Of a stretch of DNA of 64,000 nucleotides, positions 43,184 to 52,970 are shown in pieces. How positions within the stretch are numbered: position 1 is the stretch's first letter; each line of letters opens with the position of its first letter. The DNA is from Micromonospora vinacea (GTDB taxonomy: Bacteria > Actinomycetota > Actinomycetes > Mycobacteriales > Micromonosporaceae), in assembly GCF_015751785.1 (NCBI RefSeq), contig NZ_JADOTY010000001.1, positions 5,270,001 through 5,334,000 on the forward strand, written 5' to 3'. Below the pieces are notes generated by a model that was given only the letters and a program-made list of their open reading frames with translations, was not told the DNA's origin and made no database searches. The translations under genes and the position numbers were made by a program.

Positions 43184-43306
43184 GCGGCCCCCCTACCCGG
43201 GCGCCGCCGACGGTAACCGTGTCCGGTCTCCGCTGTCGGTTTCGGGGCAGCGCCGCGACCTGGTGATGCGAAACAATGTGCCCGGACAGCCGACGGGGGG
43301 TCGACA

Positions 43307-43633
43307 ATGACTGTCTTGCGAGGTCTGCGGGAAGCGCTCCTGTTGTTAGTGGTGGTCGGGGCGCTGGTCGCGGTCGCGGCAATGATCTGGGTGGCGGTCG
43401 CTGGCGGTGACTACACCGCTCGGCTGGGCATCGGGTTGGTTGTGGTGGGCGGGCTCCTCGGTGTGACGGGTGACCTGACGATGAGTCGGATCGGCATGCT
43501 GGGCCCGCGCGCCATCTTCGGCGCCGCAGGGGAGCGCGAGACTGCTGGCGGCGGGCGGGTGCTCACCGGGGTCGGCATCTTCCTCTTCGTCGGGTTGCCA
43601 CTGATCGTGGTCGGCGTGCTGCTGCTCACCTGA
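43307..43633 (+). CDS. Small membrane protein
   Basis: A 108-residue protein with three hydrophobic helices (about 8-32, 40-58 and 85-107). No family recognised. ATG 43307 sits between a minus-strand phosphatase and the LigD-type gene. Confidence 0.7.
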   Translation: MTVLRGLREALLLLVVVGALVAVAAMIWVAVAGGDYTARLGIGLVVVGGLLGVTGDLTMSRIGMLGPRAIFGAAGERETAGGGRVLTGVGIFLFVGLPLIVVGVLLLT

Positions 43634-43732
43634 CCGAGCGCATCATCGCTGCCGCGGAAGACAGCTCCCCGGCGCCGCGCCAGTGTCCGTTCGGTGGCCG
43701 TACGGCGCGCTTGTGCGTCGTACCCTCAGGGC

Positions 43733-44704
43733 GTGGCGACGGCGGCGGAGGAGATCCAGGTGGGGGAGCGGCTGGTCCGCGTCTCCAGCCCCGACAAGCC
43801 GTACTTCCCGGAGCGTGGGCTGACCAAGCTGGACGTGGTCCGCTACTTCCTGGCGGTGGGCGACGGCATCCTGCGGGCGCTGCGGGATCGGCCGACCATG
43901 CTGGAGCGCTGGCCCCGCGGTGTCTTCGAGGGCGCGACGATCGCCACCCGGCAGACCAACCGGGGCGACGCGTTCTACCAGAAGCGGCTGCCGGCGGGCG
44001 CGCCCGAGTGGGTGCGCACCGCGCACATCACCTTCCCCAGTGGCCGTACCGCCGACGAGGTCGCGCCGAGCGAGTTGGCAGTGGTGATCTGGGCCGCCAA
44101 CCTGGGCACTCTGCGGTTCCACCCGTGGCCGGTCACCGCCGCCGACGTGGAACGCCCCGATCAGCTGCGCATCGACCTGGACCCGATGCCCGGCGTCGGC
44201 TTCGAGCAGGTGGTACCGGTGGCGCACGAGGTGCGGGCGTTCCTCGCCGAGCTGGGCATGACCGCCTACCCGAAGACCACCGGTGGGCGGGGCCTGCACG
44301 TCTACCTGTCGATCGAGCCGCGGTGGAGCTTCGGTGACTGCCGTCGGGCGGTGCTCGCGCTGGGCCGGGAGATGCAGCGCCGGCTGCCGGACCTGGTCAC
44401 CACCACCTGGTGGCGCGAGCAACGGGACCGGCCGGTCTTCGTCGACTACAACCAGATGGCCCGGGACCACACGGTGACGTCGGCGTACTCGATCCGGCCG
44501 ACGCCGGCCGCGCTGGTCTCCGCGCCGCTGGACTGGTCGGAGCTGGACCAGGTCCGCCCCGAGGACTTCGATGTGCTCAGCATGCCGGCCCGGTTCGCCG
44601 AGCGCGGCGACCCGCACGCCGGCCTGGACGGTGACCGGCACTCGCTGGAACCGCTGCTGGAGTTGGCCGACCGCGACGGGCTGGAGGCCCCGCCGGAGCG
44701 CTGA
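43733..44704 (+). CDS. LigD-type primase/polymerase (NHEJ polymerase domain)
   Basis: A 323-residue AEP-type polymerase used in non-homologous end joining. Motifs: SSPDKPYFPERGLTKLDVV near 18, LRIDLDPMPG near 141 (metal-binding D-x-D), YPKTTGGRGLHVYL near 184, VFVDYNQMARDHT near 240. The ligase and nuclease parts of full LigD are absent. GTG 43733 is used. Such stand-alone polymerase genes are common in Micromonospora. Confidence 0.92.
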   Translation: MATAAEEIQVGERLVRVSSPDKPYFPERGLTKLDVVRYFLAVGDGILRALRDRPTMLERWPRGVFEGATIATRQTNRGDAFYQKRLPAGAPEWVRTAHITFPSGRTADEVAPSELAVVIWAANLGTLRFHPWPVTAADVERPDQLRIDLDPMPGVGFEQVVPVAHEVRAFLAELGMTAYPKTTGGRGLHVYLSIEPRWSFGDCRRAVLALGREMQRRLPDLVTTTWWREQRDRPVFVDYNQMARDHTVTSAYSIRPTPAALVSAPLDWSELDQVRPEDFDVLSMPARFAERGDPHAGLDGDRHSLEPLLELADRDGLEAPPER

Positions 44705-44713
44705 GCCCGGCGC

Positions 44714-45220
44714 TCACGCCCAGGGGCTGCCAGCACCGTCGAACTCCTCGAAGACCAGCCAGGTGCGGGTGGACAGCACCCCGGGAATGCCCTGCACCCG
44801 GCCCAGCACCACGTCGCGCAGCGCGGCGTTGTCCGGCGCCCGCACCAGCGCGAGCACGTCGTGGTCACCGCCGAGCAACGCGGCGTGCTCGATGTAGCGC
44901 ACCTGGGCCAGCTCGGCCGACACCTCCCGCCAGGTGTTCTGCTCGATGGTCAGGGCGATGTACGCCGACGTGCCCAATCCGGCCGCCTCGGGCGCCACCT
45001 GGGCCCGGAACCCGGTGATCACCCCGTCGCGCAGCAGCCGCTCCACCCGCGCGTACGCGTTGGTGCGGGAGATGTGGATGCGTTCGGCCAGGGTCCGCAC
45101 CGACGTCCTACCGTCGCGGACCAGCTCGTCGAGGATCCGCCGGTCGACCTCGTCCAACGCTCGGGCCGATCGTCCCGATCCCGCGCCCCGGCTCGCTTCG
45201 TCGGCGGTCTCCTGGCTCAC
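44714..45220 (-). CDS. Lrp/AsnC-family regulator
   Basis: A 168-residue regulator. The helix-turn-helix is at about 25-65 (LDEVDRRILDELVRDGRTSV, RIHISRTNAYARV), followed by a RAM ligand-binding domain. It is divergent from the 2-oxoacid dehydrogenase operon at 45326, so it is likely the BkdR-type controller that responds to branched-chain amino acids. GTG 45220. Confidence 0.9.
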   Translation of the reverse strand: MSQETADEASRGAGSGRSARALDEVDRRILDELVRDGRTSVRTLAERIHISRTNAYARVERLLRDGVITGFRAQVAPEAAGLGTSAYIALTIEQNTWREVSAELAQVRYIEHAALLGGDHDVLALVRAPDNAALRDVVLGRVQGIPGVLSTRTWLVFEEFDGAGSPWA

Positions 45221-45264
45221 TGCTGGGCCCTCCGCATGCCAACCGTCCCGCCTTCCGTGTCGAT

Positions 45265-45285
45265 CTTGAGTCAATCATCCACAAG
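45265..45285. promoter_or_regulatory. Possible Lrp operator between regulator and bkd genes
   Basis: CTTGAGT, six bases, then ATCCACAAG form a loose palindrome CTTG(N13)CAAG in the 105-base divergent region. Lrp-family sites are weak palindromes of this size. No direct evidence. Confidence 0.35.
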
Positions 45286-45325
45286 CGGAAGCATAGGCTC
45301 ACCACACGTCCCAGGAGGTTCCGCC

Positions 45326-46492
45326 GTGACGACCACTCCCCAGGCGGTCCGCAGGGCATCCCCGCGCACCCGTCGAACGGTCACCCCGCCCGACCCGGCG
45401 CGCTCGTTGCTACCGGACGCCGAGCCGGTCCGCCTGCTCGCCGAGAACGGCACGCCGCTGCCCGCCCGCGCCGACTACCCCGAACCACCCGCCGAGGTGC
45501 TGCGCGAGCTGTACCGCCGGATGGTGCTCGGCCGGCGCTTCGACACCCAGGCGACCGCCCTGACCAAGCAGGGCCGGCTCGCCGTCTACCCGTCCTCGCG
45601 AGGCCAGGAGGCCTGCCAGGTCGGCGCGGTGCTCGCGGTCCGCGACACCGACTGGGTCTTCCCCACGTACCGCGAGTCGATGGCGCTGGTTGCCCGGGGC
45701 ATCGACCCGGTCGAGGTGCTCACCCTGCTGCGCGGCGACTGGCACTGCGGCTACGACCCGACCGAGGTGCGCACCGCACCGCAGTGCACCCCCCTCGCCA
45801 CCCAGTGCGTGCACGCCGCCGGGCTGGCGCACGGCGAGGCGTACCAGGGCCGCGACACTGTGGCACTGGCCTTCATCGGCGACGGCGCCACCAGCGAGGG
45901 CGACTTCCACGAGGGGGTCAACTTCGCCGCCGTGTTCAAGGCGCCGGTGGTCTACTTCGTGCAGAACAACAAGTACGCGATCAGCGTCCCGCTGTCGCGG
46001 CAGACCGCCGCGCCGTCGCTGGCCTACAAGGGCATCGGCTACGGCGTACCCAGCGAACAGGTCGACGGCAACGACCCGGTCGCGGTGCTCGCCGTGCTCA
46101 CCCGCGCGGTCGCCTACGCCCGAGCCGGCAAGGGGCCGTTCCTGGTCGAGGCGCACACCTACCGGATGGAGCCGCACACCAACGCCGACGACGCCACTCG
46201 CTACCGCGACGGCGCCGAGGTCGACGCCTGGCGGGACCGGGACCCGGTCGCCCGGCTGGAGACCTACCTGCGCGCCCGCGGCGTGCTCGACGACGCGGCG
46301 GTCGCCGAGATCGCCGAGCAGGCCGAGGCGTACGCCGCGGACCTGCGCACCCGGATGAACGAGCAGCCCGCTGTCGACCCGCTGAGCCTCTTCGACCACG
46401 TCTACGCCGAACCCACGCCGCAGCTGATCGAACAGCGTGAGCAGGTCCGCGCCGAGCTGGCCGCCGCCCACGCCGAGGAGGGTGACGCCTGA
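45326..46492 (+). CDS. bkdA: Branched-chain 2-oxoacid dehydrogenase E1 alpha
   Basis: A 388-residue E1 alpha. Thiamine motif FIGDGATSEGDFHEGVNFAA near 190, then QNNKYAISVP and the phospho-loop-like THRYRMEPHTNADDATRYRD region (SxxHTxADD). This form is typical of branched-chain enzymes, which convert 2-oxoacids from Val, Leu and Ile to acyl-CoA. GTG after AGGAGG. TGATG overlap with the beta gene. Confidence 0.92.
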   Translation: MTTTPQAVRRASPRTRRTVTPPDPARSLLPDAEPVRLLAENGTPLPARADYPEPPAEVLRELYRRMVLGRRFDTQATALTKQGRLAVYPSSRGQEACQVGAVLAVRDTDWVFPTYRESMALVARGIDPVEVLTLLRGDWHCGYDPTEVRTAPQCTPLATQCVHAAGLAHGEAYQGRDTVALAFIGDGATSEGDFHEGVNFAAVFKAPVVYFVQNNKYAISVPLSRQTAAPSLAYKGIGYGVPSEQVDGNDPVAVLAVLTRAVAYARAGKGPFLVEAHTYRMEPHTNADDATRYRDGAEVDAWRDRDPVARLETYLRARGVLDDAAVAEIAEQAEAYAADLRTRMNEQPAVDPLSLFDHVYAEPTPQLIEQREQVRAELAAAHAEEGDA

Positions 46493-47493
46493 TGGCCACC
46501 ACCATGGCGAAGGCGCTCAACGCGGCGCTCGCGGACGCGCTCGCCGCCGACGACCGGGTCGTCGTCTTCGGTGAGGACGTCGGCGCGCTCGGTGGCGTCT
46601 TCCGGATCACCGACGGCCTCCAGGCCCGCTTCGGCGAGAACCGCTGCTTCGACACCCCCCTCGCCGAGGCCGGCATCGTCGGCTTCGCCGTCGGCATGGC
46701 CATGTCCGGCCTGCGCCCGGTGGTCGAGATGCAGTTCGACGCGTTCGCGTACCCGGCGTTCGAGCAGATCGCCTCGCACGTGGCGAAGCTGCGTAACCGC
46801 ACCCGGGGCGCGCTGACCGTGCCCATCGTCATCCGCGTTCCGTACGCGGGCGGGATCGGTGGAGTCGAGCACCACTGCGACTCGTCCGAGGCGTACTACG
46901 CGCACACCCCAGGGCTGAAGGTGGTCACCCCGGCGACCGTCGACGACGCGTACTCCCTGCTGCGCGAGGCGATCGAGGACCCCGACCCGGTGGTCTTCAT
47001 GGAGCCCAAGAAGCTCTACTTCGCCAGCGACGAGGCGTCCCTGCCGACCCGCACCGAGCCGTTCGGGCGGGCCGTCGTGCGGCGGCCCGGACGCGACGCC
47101 ACACTGGTGGCGTACGGGCCGGCGGTGCCTGTCGCGCTGGAGGCCGCCGAGGCCGCCCGGGAGGAGGGGTGGGACCTGGAGGTCGTCGACGTACGCACGA
47201 TCGTGCCGTTCGACGACGCCACCATCACCGCCTCGGTCCGGCGTACCGGCCGGTGCGTGGTGATCCAGGAGGCGCCCGGCTTCGCGGGCGTCGGCGCGGA
47301 GATCGCCGCCCGGGTGCAGGAGCGCTGCTTCCACGCGCTGCACGCCCCGGTGCTGCGGGTCGCCGGGCTGGACATCCCCTACCCGGCGCCGATGCTGGAG
47401 CACACCCACCTGCCCGGCGTGGACCGGGTGCTCGACGCGGTGGCCCGCCTGCAGTGGGACGACCAGCCGGACGCGCGTTGGGCGGCGGCATGA
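46492..47493 (+). CDS. bkdB: Branched-chain 2-oxoacid dehydrogenase E1 beta
   Basis: A 333-residue E1 beta with GEDVGALGGVFR near 26, DTPLAEAGIVGFA near 60, and C-terminal transketolase motifs (EAPGFAGVGAEIAARV). It forms alpha2beta2 with the gene product before. It overlaps the E2 gene by ATGA. Confidence 0.92.
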   Translation: MATTMAKALNAALADALAADDRVVVFGEDVGALGGVFRITDGLQARFGENRCFDTPLAEAGIVGFAVGMAMSGLRPVVEMQFDAFAYPAFEQIASHVAKLRNRTRGALTVPIVIRVPYAGGIGGVEHHCDSSEAYYAHTPGLKVVTPATVDDAYSLLREAIEDPDPVVFMEPKKLYFASDEASLPTRTEPFGRAVVRRPGRDATLVAYGPAVPVALEAAEAAREEGWDLEVVDVRTIVPFDDATITASVRRTGRCVVIQEAPGFAGVGAEIAARVQERCFHALHAPVLRVAGLDIPYPAPMLEHTHLPGVDRVLDAVARLQWDDQPDARWAAA

Positions 47494-48851
47494 CCACCGT
47501 CGAACGGACGCAGGTCTTCCTCCTGCCCGACCTGGGCGAGGGGCTGAGCGAGGCCGAGATCGTCGAGTGGCGCGTCGCCGTGGGTGACGTGGTCACCGTC
47601 GACCAGAGCGTGGTCGAGGTGGAGACCGCCAAGGCCGTCGTCGACGTGCCCTGCCCGTACGCCGGCCGGGTCGTCACCCTGCACGGCGCGGCCGGTGAGG
47701 TACGCCCGGTCGGCCAGCCGTTGATCACCATCGCGCCATTGGACGGGGGCGACGAGCCCGCCGGGCACGCCACCTACCGCGAGGAGGAACGGGCCGGCTC
47801 CGGCAACGTGCTGATCGGGTACGGCACCGGCCACGGCGGCGCCACCCGGCGCCGGCGTCGGCCCCGCCTGGCGGTGGCCCCCGAACCGGCCGACGCCGGC
47901 CCGACCGGTGCGGCTGCCGATGCCGCGCCCGCCGCGCCCGCCGCGTCCGGCGACCCGGCACCGCATACTGCCGCCCTGGTCATCTCGCCGATCGTGCGTC
48001 GGCTCGCCCGCGAGCACGGCGTCGACCTCGACACGGTGCGGGGCACCGGACCCGGGGGCGTGATCCGCCGCGCCGACGTGGAGGCAGCGCTGACCGCGCC
48101 CGCCGCCCGGCTCGCCGCCGTGCCGGACCCGCAGGTCGCGTCGGCCCCGGCCGGCGACGGCGACGTCATCGTCCCGCTCACCGGCCTCCGCAAGGTGATC
48201 GCCGACAAGCTCTCCCGCAGCCGGCGGGAGATCCCCGAGGTGACCATCTGGGTCGACGTGGACGCCACCGGGCTGCTGGAGACCCGCGCCGCGATCAACG
48301 CGGCGACCCCCGACGCGCCGGTGAGCATCCTGGCCCTGCTGGCCCGGATCTGCCTCAGCGGGCTGCGCCGGTTCCCGCAGCTCAACGCCCGGGTCGACAC
48401 CGAGGCGCAGCGCATCGTCCAGTCCGCCGGTGTGCACCTCGGCATCGCCGCGCAGACCGACCGGGGGCTGCTGGTGCCGGTGCTGCGCGACGCCCAGCGA
48501 CTCACCACCGCCGAGCTGGCCGCCGAACTGGCGGCGACCACCGCCGCCGCGCGAGCCGGCAGCCTGCCCCCGGCCCGGCTGACCGGCGGCACCTTCACGC
48601 TGAACAACTACGGGGTGTTCGGCGTCGACGGCTCCACACCGATCATCAACCACCCCGAGGCGGCCCTGCTCGGGGTCGGGCGGATCGTGGACAAGCCGTG
48701 GGTGGTCGACGGGCAACTCGCCGTCCGGAAGGTGACCCAGCTCAGCCTCACCTTCGACCACCGGGTCTGCGACGGCGGGGTGGCCGGCGGCTTCCTGCGG
48801 CACGTCGCCGACTGCGTGGAGCGCCCGGCGCTGCTGATCGCCGCCGTCTGA
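47490..48851 (+). CDS. bkdC: Branched-chain 2-oxoacid dehydrogenase E2 (lipoyl acyltransferase)
   Basis: A 453-residue E2. An N-terminal lipoyl domain (about 8-85) has the lipoate Lys in VEVETAKAVVDV, then an Ala/Pro linker, an E1/E3-binding domain (SPIVRRLAREHGVDLDTVRG near 165-185), and a catalytic domain ending SLTFDHRVCDGGVAGGF with the active-site His/Asp. The third gene of the operon, no E3 follows. Confidence 0.93.
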   Translation: MTTVERTQVFLLPDLGEGLSEAEIVEWRVAVGDVVTVDQSVVEVETAKAVVDVPCPYAGRVVTLHGAAGEVRPVGQPLITIAPLDGGDEPAGHATYREEERAGSGNVLIGYGTGHGGATRRRRRPRLAVAPEPADAGPTGAAADAAPAAPAASGDPAPHTAALVISPIVRRLAREHGVDLDTVRGTGPGGVIRRADVEAALTAPAARLAAVPDPQVASAPAGDGDVIVPLTGLRKVIADKLSRSRREIPEVTIWVDVDATGLLETRAAINAATPDAPVSILALLARICLSGLRRFPQLNARVDTEAQRIVQSAGVHLGIAAQTDRGLLVPVLRDAQRLTTAELAAELAATTAAARAGSLPPARLTGGTFTLNNYGVFGVDGSTPIINHPEAALLGVGRIVDKPWVVDGQLAVRKVTQLSLTFDHRVCDGGVAGGFLRHVADCVERPALLIAAV

Positions 48852-48860
48852 CGCGTACCC

Positions 48861-49002
48861 CCGGCCCCGGCGCTGCCCGTGCGGCGCCGGGGCCGACGCA
48901 CGTCCGGCGGTCTCCCGGCGGTGGTGCTCGGGCCGGGTGTCCCGGCGGTGGTGCTCGGGCCGGAGTGTCCCGGCGGTGTGCTCGGGCCGGGTTTCCCGGC
49001 GG
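48861..49002 (+). repeat. Terminator-like stem and 27-bp tandem repeats after bkd
   Basis: GGCCCCGGCGC and its near-complement form a stem just after the E2 stop (about 48863-48894). From 48914 to 49002 a 26-28 base unit beginning CCCGGCGGTGGTGCTCGG recurs three times (48914, 48941, 48969), then partly again at 48995. The second part lies just upstream of the next gene. Confidence 0.8.
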
Positions 49003-49059
49003 CTTCACCGGGAAGTCGGCCCCGCCGGAACGCACGAACGCGTCGAAGGGAGCCCACCT

Positions 49060-50745
49060 GTGGCCGTGGCGAACGAGCTGCTCCTGAACTCGGTCCGGGT
49101 ACGACGGCCCGCCTCGGCCGGCGCTCCGCTGTACTGCGACGCGCTGGAGTACGGGCTGACCGGTGACGGCTCGACCAACGACCAGCCGGCTCTTGCCGCC
49201 CTGGTGGACCGTCTCGGCGCCGGGTACGCGTCCGACGGGCGGGCCCGGGTCATCTACTGCCCACCGGGCATCTACTCGATCCGGGACGCGGGCACGGTGT
49301 GGCGCAGCGGTGTGTCGCTGATCGGGGCCGGTCCGGCGGCGACCCGCTTCATGCTCAGCAACGAGGGCAACCGGGCCGACCCCACCCCGCTGGCCTTCTG
49401 GACCACGGTGCAGCACGGCGCCGACCGGGACCGGCACATCGCCGACTGCACCTTCGCCGACTTCCAGATCGACGGCTCCGGCGTCGCCATGGCCGAGTAC
49501 AACTACCTGGCCAAGGGCCTCGGCATCCAGTACATGGTGCGGGGCATCTTCCGCAACCTCTACATCCACCACACCGCCGCCACCGGGCTGGGCTGCGACT
49601 TCCTCCAGGACTCCCTGATCGACGGCGTTGTGGTGGTCGGCTGCGGCCGGCTGGACAACGGCGAACAGATGGGCGGCGCCGGCATCGGGATCGGCATCGG
49701 CGGCTGGGGCACGGTGGAGCGGCTGACCATCACCAACTCCACCGCCCTGGCCAACGGCACCAACGGCATCTTCCTGGAACTGCAGAAGGACTACTGGCCG
49801 CCGCCGCGCGGCTACCGGATCATCGGCTGCCACAGTCAGGGCAACCGCTTCGGCATCTCCGACTGGGGTGCCGACGGCCTGATCGTCTCCGCCTGCACGA
49901 TGACCGGGAACCTGGAGACCGGGTTCGACGTGTCGGCCCAGGGCACCTCGTCAGTGGCCGGCCGGGGTGGGCTGCTCACCGACTGCGTCATCGACGGCAA
50001 CATGTGCGACGGGGTCAGCATCGGCAACAGCCCCGGCCCGTACACCGTCCGGGGCAACCGGATCAGCGGTAACGGCCGGCACGGCTACCACTCGCACGAC
50101 CTCGGGCGCGGCTACCGGGGCTCGGTGCGGGACGTGGTGATCGAGAGCAACGAATTCTGGGGCAACGGCCTCGACGCGATCCGGATCGACCACCAGATGA
50201 CCGACGCGGTGCTGCTGAACAACCGGATCCGCAACAACGGACGCCAGTACGGCGAGGGCACCGGCGGCACCGGCGACGCCGTCCACTACAGCGAGCGGTG
50301 CCTGGTGGATCGGTCGGCCGACTGGCCGCACGACGGGCACCGGGGCAAGGTCCTGCGGGTCGGGAAGGCCGTGGCCATGGTGGCCTCCAACACCGGCGAC
50401 GAACTCACCCTCGCCCCGGTCCGCCCGGACGCGTTCACCGCGTGGAGCGGGGACGTGCCACCGCCGGGATGCGGATACGAACTGGCCGCCGCACCGAAGC
50501 TGCGGGCTGGCATCACCATCGACGCGCCGTTCGACTCGGCCACCATCCGGGGCAACCGGGTCTGGGACAACCACGACAACCCGACCCAGACGCACGGGCT
50601 GTGGATCACCGAGCGGGGCAGCTGCGTGGACTGCCGGGTCGAGGACAACGACCTGGCCGGCAACGCCGACGAGGGGATGCGACTGGACACCCCGCCGGTG
50701 GGCGGACGGTGGCGGGACAACCACGTGGACAGCGACTGGAGCTGA
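49060..50745 (+). CDS. Right-handed parallel beta-helix protein
   Basis: A 561-residue protein with many short repeating strand segments (N-x-I/F-x-x-N, for example NNRIRNNGRQYG) typical of pectate-lyase or rhamnogalacturonase-like helices. The N-terminal part has DGSTNDQPALAALVDRLG, as in phage-tailspike/pectate lyase 3 domains. No signal peptide. GTG 49060 follows AAGGGAG. Likely a polysaccharide lyase or hydrolase, no catalytic set assigned. Confidence 0.8.
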   Translation: MAVANELLLNSVRVRRPASAGAPLYCDALEYGLTGDGSTNDQPALAALVDRLGAGYASDGRARVIYCPPGIYSIRDAGTVWRSGVSLIGAGPAATRFMLSNEGNRADPTPLAFWTTVQHGADRDRHIADCTFADFQIDGSGVAMAEYNYLAKGLGIQYMVRGIFRNLYIHHTAATGLGCDFLQDSLIDGVVVVGCGRLDNGEQMGGAGIGIGIGGWGTVERLTITNSTALANGTNGIFLELQKDYWPPPRGYRIIGCHSQGNRFGISDWGADGLIVSACTMTGNLETGFDVSAQGTSSVAGRGGLLTDCVIDGNMCDGVSIGNSPGPYTVRGNRISGNGRHGYHSHDLGRGYRGSVRDVVIESNEFWGNGLDAIRIDHQMTDAVLLNNRIRNNGRQYGEGTGGTGDAVHYSERCLVDRSADWPHDGHRGKVLRVGKAVAMVASNTGDELTLAPVRPDAFTAWSGDVPPPGCGYELAAAPKLRAGITIDAPFDSATIRGNRVWDNHDNPTQTHGLWITERGSCVDCRVEDNDLAGNADEGMRLDTPPVGGRWRDNHVDSDWS

Positions 50746-50797
50746 CCGGCCACCCGTCGGTGTCCCCGGCGAGACCGGTGAGACCTGAACGACGTGC

Positions 50798-50827
50798 GGC
50801 GGCGGCCGGAGTGATCCGGCCGCCGCC
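50798..50827. terminator. Bidirectional terminator hairpin
   Basis: GGCGGCGGCCGG (50798-50809) and CCGGCCGCCGCC (50816-50827) form a perfect 12-bp stem with a 6-base loop between the convergent beta-helix and sugar dehydrogenase genes. Confidence 0.85.
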
Positions 50828-50847
50828 ACTGTGTCGGTTTGAGCTGG

Positions 50848-52947
50848 TCAGCCGGCCAGACCCGCCACCGGGGTCGGGTCCAGCACCACCGTCGCCGAAG
50901 CGGACTGCGGCGGTACGCCCGGGTCGGTCGGGGCGTCGGTGTACTCCGCGACGAACACCGCGGTCAGGTTGTCCGCACCGCTGTGCCCACCGTCCAGGAA
51001 GGTGGGGATGGTCCCGGAGCAACCCGTCGAGGTGGAGAGCGGGTGCCCGTGCTCATCGTGCCCGAGCACGTAGGTGACCTTCACCCGGGAGCAGTCCACC
51101 GGCAGGTCGTCGGTGACCTTCACCTCGTACGCGACCGTCTGCCCGAACTGGAACGGCTGCCCGGCCTCCGGGGTGACGAACTCGACGACCGGTGCGGTCG
51201 GCCCGACCACCAGCGGCAGGGTTGCCGAGGCGGACCGGCCGGTGCGGTCGGTCACCTTCAGCGTCGGCGTGTACGAGCCGTTCTCCGGGAACGTCCAGCT
51301 CGCGTTCGGAGCGGTGCTGTCCACCGAGCCGTCCGCGTTGAAGTCCCACGCGTAGCTCAGCTTGTCACCGTCCGGGTCGGTCGTGCCGGCGCTGGAGAAC
51401 GCCACGGTCAGCGGAGCCTGCCCGACGGTCGGGGTGCCACTGATCTTCGGGATCGGCGTCCGGTTGCCCCGGACGAAGTCGATCCGGGACAGCTGCGCGT
51501 CCGGGTTCTCGGCGAAGTAGCCGTCGCCGTACTCCAGCACGTAGAGCGCGCCGTCCGGGCCGAACTCCATGTCCATCGGGTTGTCCACCACCAGCGACGG
51601 CGCCACCGGACGGATGTCCGTCACGTCGCCGTCCTCGTCGAGGCGGAACTCCTTGATGTAGTCGCGGGACCACTCGTAGAACAGCGGGACCCCGTCGTAG
51701 TAGGCCGGCCAGCGAGTGCGCGACGTGCTGGTCCCGTCGTAGTCGTAGGCCGGGCCGCCCATCGGAGAGATGCCGCCGGTGCCCAGCTGCGGGAACTCGG
51801 CCGAGGGAGCGGCCGCGTACCAGACCTCCGGCTGCTCGACCGGCGGCAGCACGCGCTTGCCGGTGTTGTGCGGTGAGTCGTTGACAGGGCGCTTGCAGTT
51901 GAACTTGGCGCCGGACTCGCCGGTGGCGAAGTCGTAGTCGCGGTAGGCGATCGTCGGCGTCACGCAGTACGGCCAGCCGTAGTTCGCCGGCTTGTCGACG
52001 AGCATCCACCGGCCGTGACCGGCCGGGCCGCGCTCCGGGTTCGGGCTGGAGGCGTCCGGCGAGTAGTCGCCCACGTACACGTCGTCGGTACGCCTGTCGA
52101 CGGCGAACCGGAACGCGTTGCGCAGCCCCATCGCGTAGATCTCCGGGCGGGTCTGCGCCGTGCCCGGCTTGAACAGGTTGCCGGCCGGCACCGTGTAACC
52201 ACCACCGGCCTTCACCTTGATCCGCAGCAGCTTGCCGCGCAGGTCGTTGGTGTTGGCCGAGGTGCGCTGGGCGTCGTACGCCGGGTGGCGGTCGGCCCGC
52301 TCGTCGATCGGGATGTAACCGTCGGAGGCGAACGGGTTGGTGTCGTCACCGGTCGACAGGTACAGGTTGCCCTTGCTGTCGAAGTCGATCTGGCCGCCGA
52401 CGTGGCAGCAGATACCTCGGTCGGTCGGCACGTCGATGATCTGCTGCTCGCTGGCGAGGTTCAGCTTCGTCCCGTCCAGCTTGAACCGGGACAGCCGCAG
52501 CGCGCCCTTGAACCGCTGCCAGTCCGCCTCGGTGCCGGTCTCCGGCGCGTCCCCCTCGTTGACGCCGGGGGTCGCCGGGTCGTCCACCGGAGTGTCCATC
52601 GGCGGCGAATAGTAGAGGTACACCCACTTGTTCTGGGCGAAGTTCGGGTCGATGGCGACCCCCTGCAACCCCTCCTCGTCGTGCTCGTACACCGGGATGT
52701 CGGCGGCGATGGTGTTCAGCCCGGTGCGCGGGTCGTGGATGCGCACCTCACCGGTGCGGGAGGTGTGCAGCACCCGCAGGTCGGGCAGGACGGCGAGGCT
52801 CATCGGCTCGCCCGGGAAGTCGTTCAGTGTCACTTTCTGGAAGCTGCTGTCCGGCGGCGCGGCCGGCGCTGCGGCCGCTGCCGACGGTGGTACGGCCAGA
52901 CCGGCCGTCACCAGCAGCAGGGCGGACGCGAATGCGGTCCATTTCAT
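50848..52947 (-). CDS. Secreted PQQ-type sugar dehydrogenase-like protein with PKD domain
   Basis: A 699-residue exported protein. A signal peptide (1-25), then a glucose/sorbosone-dehydrogenase type beta-propeller (about 35-490), where HVGGQIDFDSKGNLYLSTGD and EIYAMGLRNAF are conserved parts, then a PKD domain (PLTVAFSSAGTTDPDGD, YAWDFNADG) and a C-terminal Ig-like domain. Often next to sugar isomerases as here. ATG 52947. Confidence 0.9.
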   Translation of the reverse strand: MKWTAFASALLLVTAGLAVPPSAAAAAPAAPPDSSFQKVTLNDFPGEPMSLAVLPDLRVLHTSRTGEVRIHDPRTGLNTIAADIPVYEHDEEGLQGVAIDPNFAQNKWVYLYYSPPMDTPVDDPATPGVNEGDAPETGTEADWQRFKGALRLSRFKLDGTKLNLASEQQIIDVPTDRGICCHVGGQIDFDSKGNLYLSTGDDTNPFASDGYIPIDERADRHPAYDAQRTSANTNDLRGKLLRIKVKAGGGYTVPAGNLFKPGTAQTRPEIYAMGLRNAFRFAVDRRTDDVYVGDYSPDASSPNPERGPAGHGRWMLVDKPANYGWPYCVTPTIAYRDYDFATGESGAKFNCKRPVNDSPHNTGKRVLPPVEQPEVWYAAAPSAEFPQLGTGGISPMGGPAYDYDGTSTSRTRWPAYYDGVPLFYEWSRDYIKEFRLDEDGDVTDIRPVAPSLVVDNPMDMEFGPDGALYVLEYGDGYFAENPDAQLSRIDFVRGNRTPIPKISGTPTVGQAPLTVAFSSAGTTDPDGDKLSYAWDFNADGSVDSTAPNASWTFPENGSYTPTLKVTDRTGRSASATLPLVVGPTAPVVEFVTPEAGQPFQFGQTVAYEVKVTDDLPVDCSRVKVTYVLGHDEHGHPLSTSTGCSGTIPTFLDGGHSGADNLTAVFVAEYTDAPTDPGVPPQSASATVVLDPTPVAGLAG

Positions 52948-52970
52948 CAGGTGAGTCCCCCGGGGTGGTT

